Shown: positions 57,141-64,000 of the stretch, piece after piece | Position numbering within the stretch: position 1 is the stretch's first letter | Layout of the letters: every line of letters begins with the position of its first letter | From: RYN-230 sp963717125 | GTDB taxonomy: Bacteria; Actinomycetota; Actinomycetes; Streptosporangiales; Streptosporangiaceae | DNA length: 64,000 bases | NCBI GenBank assembly: GCA_963717125.1 | Contig: CAVQVG010000019.1 | Location: 186,001-250,000, forward strand | Direction: 5' to 3' | Made by a program: the position numbers and the translations under genes | Notes under the pieces: generated by a model | The model's input: the letters and a program-made list of their open reading frames with translations, nothing else | The model's database searches: none | What the model was told of the DNA's origin: nothing

Positions 57141-58429
57141 GGTCCGGCCCCCTGGGTGGCAGGCGTGCTCGCTGGTACCGGATCGGGCTGGGCGGGCCAG
57201 CACAGCCGGACCACCGTGCCCGCGCCCGGGGCGGAGCGCACCGCCGCCGAGCCGCCGCAGTCGGCGACCCGCTCGGTGATGGACCGCCGGACGCCCAGCC
57301 GGGCCGGGCCCAGCCGGGCCGGATCGAACCCGGCGCCCTCGTCGCGCACCGTCACCTCGACCCCCGTGGCCGCGGCCGGCGGGCTCACCGTGACCCAGGC
57401 TTCGCCGGTCCCGGCGTGCGCGGCCACGTTGGCCAGCGCTTCCCGGGTGGCGTGCGCGATGGCCGCGGCCACCGGGACGGGCACGGCGTGGCTCTGGTCC
57501 GCCGGGCTACGCTCCGGCCGCACATGCACGGTCAGCCCCCGCGCCCGCATCTCACCGGCCACCGCGTGCAGGTCGGCGAGCAGCCCGGAGACCGGACGGC
57601 TGAACGCCCCCGCCGGGTCAGCGGGCTCGCTGAGCGCGCGCTCCAGCCGGGCCAGGTCGTGACGGCAGCGGCTGATGACCCCGCCAGCCGGGCCGGACCG
57701 GGCTACCGCGGTCAGCGTGTTCAGCACGGTGTCGTGCAGCAGCCGGTCATGCTCCCGCCGCTCGACGGTCCGGGACAGGATGACGAACTGGTCGCGGGCA
57801 TCCTGGTCGGCCGCGGCCAGCGCGCTGTCGGCCCGGCTGGCCCGGCGGTACAGCATCTGCCGCCCGCACCAGTGCACCACGACCACGACGAACAGCAGCG
57901 TCACCGACGCGGCGCGGGCACCGCCGGCGGTGTGGCTGCCGGGGGCCAGCACGATGCCGCCCCAGAACGCCACCCCGGAAGCCAGCGACAGCGGCATGGA
58001 CAGCCGCGCCGGGGTGAACCAGACCTGCACCATGAGCCCGCTGGCCACCGCGATGAACAGCCACCCCCCGGCCTGGCCGCGGAGGGCCAGCGGCACGCAG
58101 CCGCCCGCGGTCAGCGCGAGCACGGCGTACACCGCCCAGTCCAGGCAGGCCAGCGGCCACGGTGGGTAGCGACGGTGGCGCAGATACCAGACCACGGCCA
58201 CGGCCCAGGCCACCGCGACCGCCGGGCCCCACAGCCGGCCCGGGCTGGCCTGGTAGAAGGCATGCCAGATGGCTACCTGGACCAGCACATAACCGGCCGC
58301 GACGCCGCGGACGATGGCGGCGATCCGGGTGAGCATCGTGCCGAGCACGGTCATCGCCGGGCCAGCCGCCGGTACTCCGCTGGCCTCGCGGGCCGCGGAG
58401 CGCAGGGCTAAGGACCGGGCCGACCGCAT
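57134..58429 (-). CDS. sensor histidine kinase (NarX/DesK-type)
   Basis: 431 residues. Several membrane helices in the first ~210 residues (GVAAGYVLVQVAIWHAFYQA, AAVTLLFVVVVVHWCGRQML). The HisKA_3-like box is TVERREHDRLLHDTVLNTLT with the phospho-acceptor His. The ATPase domain has REALANVAAHAGTGEAW (N-box), VRDEGAGFDPARLG (G1) and LGVRRSITERVADCGG. It is the first gene of the kinase/sensor-like/response-regulator operon. ATG 58429 lies 231 bp from the divergent GH15 gene, whose promoter shares that gap. Confidence 0.87.
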   Translation of the reverse strand: MRSARSLALRSAAREASGVPAAGPAMTVLGTMLTRIAAIVRGVAAGYVLVQVAIWHAFYQASPGRLWGPAVAVAWAVAVVWYLRHRRYPPWPLACLDWAVYAVLALTAGGCVPLALRGQAGGWLFIAVASGLMVQVWFTPARLSMPLSLASGVAFWGGIVLAPGSHTAGGARAASVTLLFVVVVVHWCGRQMLYRRASRADSALAAADQDARDQFVILSRTVERREHDRLLHDTVLNTLTAVARSGPAGGVISRCRHDLARLERALSEPADPAGAFSRPVSGLLADLHAVAGEMRARGLTVHVRPERSPADQSHAVPVPVAAAIAHATREALANVAAHAGTGEAWVTVSPPAAATGVEVTVRDEGAGFDPARLGPARLGVRRSITERVADCGGSAAVRSAPGAGTVVRLCWPAQPDPVPASTPATQGAGPC

Positions 58430-58660
58430 GGGCTCGATGATAGGCCCTGCACCCGGCCTGGCTGCGTGCTTTGCAGCACAATGTCTTATTCAAAAGTTGT
58501 GTAACGCAAATTTCCGGTCACGCGGCCTTACGCCACCGGACGGCCAGGAATCCGCACCGTGTCCGTAATGCCCGGAAAGAGCCGAAAATATCTGCAAATA
58601 TTCGGCCTCAGCTCTCCTCATCGGGGCGGCGCGGCGGGAACATGTGCGGCGGAGGTTCCC

Positions 58661-61600
58661 ATGGGCAGCCACTTCAGGACCGCGCGGCTGGTGACGGCAG
58701 CAGCCAGCGCTCTGGCGTTAAGCATGCTGGTCCCGCTGGGCGGCGGGACGCCGGCCGGGGCGGCCACGGCGGGCAGCCTCCAGGCGGCCTTCAACAACGT
58801 CGGGATCACCACGCCGGCCACGGCCGGCGCCGGGAACTTCGACGGCATCGGTGACTCGTTCGCCGCGGCCGGCCTGGCCAGCGACGCGCTGGTCCCGGGC
58901 CAGCCACTGCTGCACGACGGGCTGCGGATCGACTGGCCGGACGTGCCGCCGGGACACCCGGACAACGTGGTCGCGGACGGCCAGCAGATCGCGGTCAGCG
59001 GGACCGGCAGCGTGCTCGGGGTGGTGGGCGCGTCCGCCTACGGCTCCACCACCGGGACGTTCACCATCGGCTACGCGGACGGCAGCACCAGCACCGCGAC
59101 CGTCACGTTGGGCGACTGGGTGGACACCAGCGCCGCGTCCGGCACCGACCTGCTGGCCACCACCGCGGGCTGGAACCCGGGCGGGACGACCCCGGTCAGC
59201 CTGTTCTATGCGGCCATCCCGCTGACCGCGGGCGCGCGGGTGACCTCGGTGACGCTGCCCACCGCCGGCGCCGCGGTGGCCAAGAACGTGCCGTCCATGC
59301 ACGTGTTCAGCCTGACCATCGGGTCGCCGGGGCAGGACGCGGCGGGCGGGCCTGGCGCGATGTCCTACTACGACGAGGCCCGCAAGGACTGCGTGGGCAC
59401 GGCGGCGGACAGCGCGTCCAAGGTCTGGTACACGGTGGCCGACGGGACGCTGTCCGACACCTACGCGCCCTCCATCGACAACACCGATGTGAAGAGCCTG
59501 GACCCGATCGTCACCGGCCCCGGGTTCACCGCGCTGCAGCCCCGGGACATGACCTACACGGTGTCCTCGCTGGACGGCACCGGGATGGCCTGCGAGGTCA
59601 CCGCGCGAGACGCGGCGCACCACTTCGAGCTGGTCACCGACTTCATCACCGACCCGGCCGCCGAGGCGGTGGTCATGCGGGTTTCCCTGGTGCCGCTGCC
59701 CGGCGCGCCGTCCGGGCTGAGCGTGTACCTGCGGTTCAACCCGCTGCTGAACGGCCATGGCGGCGGCGGGTCCGCCAACGCGGGCGGCGAGTCGGCCACG
59801 GTCGTGCCCACCGCGCGCGGGCCGGTCCCGCTGTCCTACTCGACCAACTCGTTCACCGCGGCGGTGAACCGGAGCTACGCCACGCCGAGCTATGCCGCAC
59901 TGGCCGCGAGCAGGCCATTCGGCGCGGTGGAGACCGGGTTCGCCGGCAGCGCCAGCGACGGGCTGACCGAGCTCGACTCGTCCGGCACGCTCACCTCGTC
60001 GGCGCCGGACGCGGACAACGGCAACGTGGTGCAGACGGTCAAGCTCGGCCTGTCCGGCGGACCGGGCGGGCCGGGCGGCCCCGGCCAGGCGGGCGGCTCG
60101 GTCACGGTGGCGCTCGGCTTCGGCACCACCGCGGACGCGGCGGTCAGCACCGCGCTGGCGGCCTCGGCCGCCCCGTTCGCCGCCACCGAGGCCGCCTACC
60201 AGGCCGGCTGGCGGGCCTACGACAGGAACCTGCTGCCGCCCGGCGGCGGGGCCAGCGGGCACGGCGTCCGGCCGACCGCGGCCCAGGCCAGCGCGTACTG
60301 GCTGAGCGCCAACGTGCTCAAGGCCAGCGAGGACAAGACGTTCCCGGGCGCGACCGCGGCCTCGCTGGCCAGCCCGTGGGGCCAGGCGGTGCCGGCCGGG
60401 CAGCCGGCCAGCGACGGGCTGGCGCCCTACTTCGGCTCCTACCGTGAGGTGTTCCCGCGGGACACCTACGAGGCGTTCACCGGCTTCCTCACCGACGGGG
60501 ACCTGGTCACCGCGCGGCAGATCGTCCGGTTCCTGTTTGGCGACATGCAGCGGCCGGACGGGTCGTTCCCGCGCAACGGGCTGCTGAACGGCGCGGCCGC
60601 GCCGGACACCGGCGGCCTGCAACTGGACGAGACGGCGGACCCGATCCTGATGGCCTGGCAGGCCGGGCTGGCCGGGGACGGCGCGCTGTACACCCAGCAC
60701 ATCCGGCCCGCGGCCGACTTCCTGGTGGCCAACGGCCCGGCCGACGGGGTGGAACGCTGGGAGGAACAGACCGGGTTCTCCCCCTCCACCATGGCCGACG
60801 AGGTGGCCGGCCTGGTCGCGGCGGCGGCCATCGCCCGGGTGCAGGGCGACAGTGCGTCGCAGCGGCTGTTCCTGGCCACCGCGGACAACTTCCGGCGGCT
60901 GATCCTGGCCACCACGGTGACCAGCAACGGCCCGCTGTCGTCCCAGCCGTACTTCATCCGGGTGGACAAGACCGGGAACCCCAACCAGGCGTTCTCCTAC
61001 TCGCTGGGCAACGGCAACCCGACTAGCCAGGATCAGCGGTCCGTGGTGGACCAGGGCTTCCTGGAGCTGGTCCGGCTGGGTGAGCTGCCGGCCAGCGACC
61101 CGCTGGTGGCGAACTCGGTCAGGGTGACCGGGGCCACGATCGGCGCCAGCACCCCGTCCGGGACCGGGATCCTGCGCTACAACGGCGACGGGTACGGCGA
61201 CTGCGAGGTCGCCGTGTTCCAGGACTGCCAGGTCAACGGCCAGCCATGGGCGACCACCGACCAGGGCACCGGGCACCCGTGGCCGGTGCTGTCGGGGGAG
61301 AACGCCGAGTACCAGGTCCTGGCCGGCGACACCGGGGCGGCCGAGGCCGACCTGTCATTCATGCTGAACTCGGCGTCCGGCGTGGGCCTGGTGCCCGAGC
61401 AGGTGTGGAACTACCCGGACGTGCCCGCGTCGCCGTACGGCGCCGACCCGGCCACCGCGTCGATTGGCTTCACCGACGGCCAGCCGGACGGCTCGGCCGC
61501 CCCGCTGACCTGGGCCCAGGCCCAGCTGCTCCGGCTGATCTCGGACCGGGCGGCGGGCCGGCTGCTGGAGCAGCCGTCGATCGTGGCCGGCCGGTACCTG

Positions 61601-62746
61601 CCTACCGCCCCCGCGACAGCGCCGCTGTCGGTGACCGCGCCGCTGACGGTCAGCGGCGGCAACGTGCCGGCCAACCTGACCCGCCCGTCGGTGACGGTGA
61701 ACGCCGCCTCGGTGACCGTCACCGGCAGCACCGCGCCCGGCGCGACCGTGCAGGTGGCGGCCACCGGCACGGCACCCGGCGCGGCCGCTCCAGCCACCAC
61801 GATCACCACGGTAACGGCGGACTCGTCCGGCGCTTTCTCCGTGCCGGTCGCCCTGCAGCCGGGCACCGACTCGGTGGAGGTCGCGGCTACCACCGGCGCC
61901 GGGGCCAGCAACGAGGCCATCTTCGCCGTGACCGACCTGCACATCCCGGGCACCGTCGTGCTCAACGCGTCTGCCGCCCCGGGCGGTGGCAACGGGCCCG
62001 GCACCTACGCGTACCCGACCGCGACGAACTCCGATGGCTCGGCCGTGTTCGCGCCCGGCTCGTTCCGGCTCAGCGGGCTCACCGTGATCGACTCCGGCCC
62101 GACCGTCTCGTTCCAGATCGGGCTGGCCAACCTGCAGTCCACGTTCGGCTCGCTGCTCGGCGCGCAGCTGATCGACCTGTACATCCACGCCCCGCCGGGC
62201 AGCGCGCCCGCGGGTGAGACGCAGTCCACCGCGGCGGCGGGGGCGTGGAACTACTCGATCGCCCCGGCGGACGCGTGGAATCAGCTGATCGAGGTGGACG
62301 GGTTCAGCACCGACGACTGGGTGACCCCGGGCTCGGCCAGCTCGGGGCTGGCCGGATCGTCCAGCCTGGGCACCCCGCAGGTCTCGGTGGCTCAGCTCAG
62401 TCCGTCCGGCTCGGCCACGCCCGGGCTGGTCACCATCACCGTGCCCACGTCCGCGCTGGGCACCCCCGGCTCGGGCTGGACCTTCACGGTCACGCTGACC
62501 GGGCAGGACGGGTTCGGCAACGACGACGCCCGGACGTTCACGGCCACCCCCGGCGGGTACACGTTCGGGGTGTGCTCAGCCGCCGAGGCGGGCGGCTCGC
62601 CGCCGCCCGCGGTGTGCTCGGCCGACCCGGCCTCGGTGCCGCTGATCATGGACACGATCCCGCCCGGCACGGTCAACGTGCAGACCGAACTCGATCCCAC
62701 CGCCAACCCGTCCGGTGTGACGCTGCAAGGCGTCACCGTCCCCTAA
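58661..62746 (+). CDS. large secreted GH15 glucodextranase-like enzyme
   Basis: 1361 residues. GGAGG lies 5 nt before ATG 58661. Signal peptide (RTARLVTAAASALALSMLVP), then a beta domain related to NPCBM-associated modules (LQAAFNNVGITTPATAGAGN, LRIDWPDVPPGHPDNVVADG). Next comes the GH15 N-terminal sandwich (SASKVWYTVADGTLSDTYAP) and the (alpha/alpha)6 domain with FPRDTYEAFTGFLTDGDLV, acid Glu in VERWEEQTGFSPSTMADEV and base Glu in LVPEQVWNYPD. A bacterial Ig-like module and a C-terminal glucodextranase-type (DOMON-like) domain follow, the latter starting FAVTDLHIPGTVVLNASAAP. An exo-acting alpha-glucan or dextran hydrolase, possibly cell-surface associated. Confidence 0.88.
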   Translation: MGSHFRTARLVTAAASALALSMLVPLGGGTPAGAATAGSLQAAFNNVGITTPATAGAGNFDGIGDSFAAAGLASDALVPGQPLLHDGLRIDWPDVPPGHPDNVVADGQQIAVSGTGSVLGVVGASAYGSTTGTFTIGYADGSTSTATVTLGDWVDTSAASGTDLLATTAGWNPGGTTPVSLFYAAIPLTAGARVTSVTLPTAGAAVAKNVPSMHVFSLTIGSPGQDAAGGPGAMSYYDEARKDCVGTAADSASKVWYTVADGTLSDTYAPSIDNTDVKSLDPIVTGPGFTALQPRDMTYTVSSLDGTGMACEVTARDAAHHFELVTDFITDPAAEAVVMRVSLVPLPGAPSGLSVYLRFNPLLNGHGGGGSANAGGESATVVPTARGPVPLSYSTNSFTAAVNRSYATPSYAALAASRPFGAVETGFAGSASDGLTELDSSGTLTSSAPDADNGNVVQTVKLGLSGGPGGPGGPGQAGGSVTVALGFGTTADAAVSTALAASAAPFAATEAAYQAGWRAYDRNLLPPGGGASGHGVRPTAAQASAYWLSANVLKASEDKTFPGATAASLASPWGQAVPAGQPASDGLAPYFGSYREVFPRDTYEAFTGFLTDGDLVTARQIVRFLFGDMQRPDGSFPRNGLLNGAAAPDTGGLQLDETADPILMAWQAGLAGDGALYTQHIRPAADFLVANGPADGVERWEEQTGFSPSTMADEVAGLVAAAAIARVQGDSASQRLFLATADNFRRLILATTVTSNGPLSSQPYFIRVDKTGNPNQAFSYSLGNGNPTSQDQRSVVDQGFLELVRLGELPASDPLVANSVRVTGATIGASTPSGTGILRYNGDGYGDCEVAVFQDCQVNGQPWATTDQGTGHPWPVLSGENAEYQVLAGDTGAAEADLSFMLNSASGVGLVPEQVWNYPDVPASPYGADPATASIGFTDGQPDGSAAPLTWAQAQLLRLISDRAAGRLLEQPSIVAGRYLPTAPATAPLSVTAPLTVSGGNVPANLTRPSVTVNAASVTVTGSTAPGATVQVAATGTAPGAAAPATTITTVTADSSGAFSVPVALQPGTDSVEVAATTGAGASNEAIFAVTDLHIPGTVVLNASAAPGGGNGPGTYAYPTATNSDGSAVFAPGSFRLSGLTVIDSGPTVSFQIGLANLQSTFGSLLGAQLIDLYIHAPPGSAPAGETQSTAAAGAWNYSIAPADAWNQLIEVDGFSTDDWVTPGSASSGLAGSSSLGTPQVSVAQLSPSGSATPGLVTITVPTSALGTPGSGWTFTVTLTGQDGFGNDDARTFTATPGGYTFGVCSAAEAGGSPPPAVCSADPASVPLIMDTIPPGTVNVQTELDPTANPSGVTLQGVTVP

Positions 62747-62750
62747 GATC

Positions 62751-62870
62751 CGCCCCTCGTCCCGGGCCCCTGAACCCCGCCCTCGTCCGAGTCCCCTGAC
62801 ACCCTCCCCTGGTCCGGGTCCCCTGAAGCCCGCCCTCGTCCGGGGCCCCTGAAGCCCGCCCTCGTCCGGC
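62751..62870. repeat. imperfect tandem repeat, unit about 26-27 bp
   Basis: At least four degenerate copies of CCGCCCTCGTCCGGGGCCCC followed by TGAAGC fill the space just after the GH15 stop; the last two full units differ least. Each unit contains a TGA in one frame. It resembles a slippage-prone spacer next to the strong hairpin at 62872. Confidence 0.7.
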
Positions 62871-62871
62871 G

Positions 62872-62917
62872 TGATCATGGGATTGGTGTCGCTATAGCAG
62901 CACCAATCCCATGATCA
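62872..62917. terminator. perfect 17-bp hairpin, bidirectional terminator / dispersed element copy
   Basis: TGATCATGGGATTGGTG (62872-62888) is perfectly complementary to CACCAATCCCATGATCA (62901-62917), loop TCGCTATAGCAG. It lies between the convergent GH15 and peptidoglycan-binding genes. The layout and many bases match the hairpin at 42660-42711. Confidence 0.75.
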
Positions 62918-62941
62918 TGACTGAGCACCGCGACCGGTTGG

Positions 62942-63493
62942 CTACCGGTCGCCGCGAACCAGGGCCTTCCAGGTGGCGCTGCCGACGATGCCGTCCGCCG
63001 TGAGCTTATGGTCGCGCTGGAAAATCTTGACGGCGCTGCCGGTCTTCATGCCGAAAAAGCCGTCAACGAGAACGCTCTTATGCCCGTAGGCGAAGCGAAG
63101 CTGATGCTGTAGCGCGCGCACCGCGTCGCCCCGGCTGTGCAGCTTGAGCGTAACCACGAGCTTGGGCCAGGTGATATTGCCGACGACACCGGAAACCGCG
63201 ATCTTGTTCCGGCGCTGGAAAGACATGACGGCCGCCTGGGTGGCCGGGCCGAACAGGCCGTCCACCGCAAGCCGGTAGCCGCGCTGGTCGAGCAGGTACT
63301 GGATGGTCACCACCCGCTCCCCGGCACCGCCCCGGCTGACGATGGGCCAGGTCACCGTGGCCTGTCGGGCTGACCGCACGGCCGGGGACGTGGTGGCCGC
63401 GCTGGCCGTCCCGGCGGTGACGCCGGCCGTCATGGCCACGATCATCCCGGCCCCGAGGAAACCGGCTGATATCCGGTGCATGGCTTTTCGCAT
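62942..63493 (-). CDS. secreted protein with two peptidoglycan-binding (PG_binding_1) repeats
   Basis: 183 residues. A signal peptide (AGFLGAGMIVAMTAGVTAGT, cleavage near ASA-ATT) precedes two tandem PG-binding repeats. The first is GAGERVVTIQYLLDQRGYRL, DGLFGPATQAAVMSFQRRNK; the second is GDAVRALQHQLRFAYGHKSV, DGFFGMKTGSAVKIFQRDHK. Each ends with a V-G-x2-TW motif. No catalytic domain is attached, so it is a stand-alone wall-binding protein. ATG 63493 begins the signal; ATG 63481 would also work. Upstream DNA (63494-63688) holds its promoter region. Confidence 0.88.
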   Translation of the reverse strand: MRKAMHRISAGFLGAGMIVAMTAGVTAGTASAATTSPAVRSARQATVTWPIVSRGGAGERVVTIQYLLDQRGYRLAVDGLFGPATQAAVMSFQRRNKIAVSGVVGNITWPKLVVTLKLHSRGDAVRALQHQLRFAYGHKSVLVDGFFGMKTGSAVKIFQRDHKLTADGIVGSATWKALVRGDR

Positions 63494-63602
63494 GGATTAC
63501 CTCCGCAAGTGCTCTGCTGCTGATATCAAGAAAGGACCCCGGCCAGGCCGTGGACCTTTACAGGGCACAATATTTTTAGCGGCAGAGCATACGGGAGTGG
63601 TA

Positions 63603-63635
63603 ATGCCCGCTTTTTAGCGAACGCACAGCGGGCAT
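63603..63635. terminator. hairpin ATGCCCGCT/AGCGGGCAT
   Basis: Nine-base perfect arms (63603-63611 and 63627-63635) around a 15-base loop, downstream of the partial isomerase-like gene on the minus strand and upstream of the PG-binding gene. Probable terminator of the former; no T run on that strand. Confidence 0.45.
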
Positions 63636-63688
63636 TTACCTGGTGTTATTAAGGACTTTTTAAGCCACATGTGCCGCGATGCGCGGGG

Positions 63689-64000
63689 TCAGGGCGCCTC
63701 GCGGCTGAAGGCGGCGTCGAACGACGCCTGCGGCGGCTCCAGGTCGAAACGCCGCAGATAGCTCAGCGCCTCGGGGGCGCCAGCCAGCCGGTCCATCCCG
63801 GCGTCCTCCCACTCCACCGAGATGGGGCCCTGGTAACCAATCGAGTTCAGCATCCGGAAGATGTCCTCCCAGTCGATGTCGCCCCGGCCCGCCGAGACGA
63901 AATCCCAGCCGCGCCGCGGGTCGCCCCAGGGCAGATGCGAGCCCAGCCGGCCGTTCCGGCCATCGAGCCGCTTCCGGGCTTCCTTGCAGTCCACGTGGTA
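63689..64000 (-). CDS. sugar phosphate isomerase/epimerase-like TIM-barrel protein (5' end outside window)
   Basis: The frame enters from the right edge and ends at 63689, giving about 103 C-terminal residues. YHVDCKEARKRLDGRNGRLG, then WDFVSAGRGDIDWEDIFRML and YQGPISVEWEDAGMDRLAGA, are the last strands of the xylose isomerase-like AP endonuclease-type barrel (PF01261). They include the H-x-D (metal) and the Glu of SVEWED. Members interconvert sugars, inositols or sugar acids. The rest lies beyond the window, so specificity cannot be judged. Confidence 0.85.
   Translation of the reverse strand, partial: YHVDCKEARKRLDGRNGRLGSHLPWGDPRRGWDFVSAGRGDIDWEDIFRMLNSIGYQGPISVEWEDAGMDRLAGAPEALSYLRRFDLEPPQASFDAAFSREAP

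Noticed and set aside
62751..62870. Possible CRISPR-like array
   Set aside because: Units are contiguous with no spacers and are imperfect; no cas genes nearby.

Overview
This window looks like chromosomal DNA from a soil or litter-dwelling, very high-GC actinomycete. The signs are strong G/C third-position bias, GTG starts, F420-type (DUF385) nitroreductase-like proteins, XRE/DUF5753 regulators, an ECF41 (SigJ-type) sigma factor, repeated universal stress proteins and many secreted glycoside hydrolases. No rRNA, tRNA, CRISPR array, integrase or transposase was seen. Genus cannot be assigned from the sequence alone.

Layout. (1) 1-6.7 kb: a 5'-cut carboxymuconolactone-decarboxylase-like gene, a fumarylacetoacetate hydrolase-family gene, and a convergent branched-chain amino acid-type ABC importer (livG, livF, binding protein, livH, livM). 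(2) 6.8-14.4 kb: three universal stress protein genes around a GH65 phosphorylase / beta-phosphoglucomutase-like HAD pair, with two perfect GGGAC-N4-GTCCC palindromes upstream of USP genes; this resembles a DosR-type dormancy cluster. (3) 14.5-22.5 kb: an unknown Nudix-like protein, an FMN reductase, a sugar-porter-type MFS gene with a fused 5-oxoprolinase/hydantoinase, and two DUF385 proteins. (4) 22.6-29 kb, an accessory patch: a DUF5715 protein coupled to an asparagine synthetase, a VapB45/VapC45-like toxin-antitoxin pair whose toxin is cut off by a second, degraded asnB fragment, two overlapping XRE genes, and three tandem minimal GntR-type proteins with unusual CTAG-rich upstream DNA. (5) 29-44 kb, a xyloglucan-type utilisation locus: GH42, GH3, a binding protein and two permeases, GH74, GH95 and a LacI regulator, tied together by perfect TCGAAGCGCTTCGA operators. 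(6) 44-49.7 kb: an anti-sigma-like ATPase with a DUF5753 regulator, a beta-lactamase-fold protein that has lost its catalytic motifs, and an ECF41 sigma/epimerase operon with a textbook ECF41 promoter. (7) 49.7-62.9 kb: starch/alpha-glucan enzymes (GH13 and two GH15) around a sensor/sensor-like/response-regulator operon. (8) 62.9-64 kb: a secreted peptidoglycan-binding protein and a 3'-cut piece of a TIM-barrel sugar isomerase-like gene.

Quality warning. At least seven single-base frame breaks (near 2.70, 10.0, 36.77, 39.67, 44.13, 49.96 and 50.15 kb) interrupt otherwise well-conserved genes. Several lie in short G/C runs, and one is visible directly because an almost identical DNA copy elsewhere in the window lacks the extra base. 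Base-calling errors in a draft assembly are the simplest explanation, so those genes are described as wholes with the break noted.
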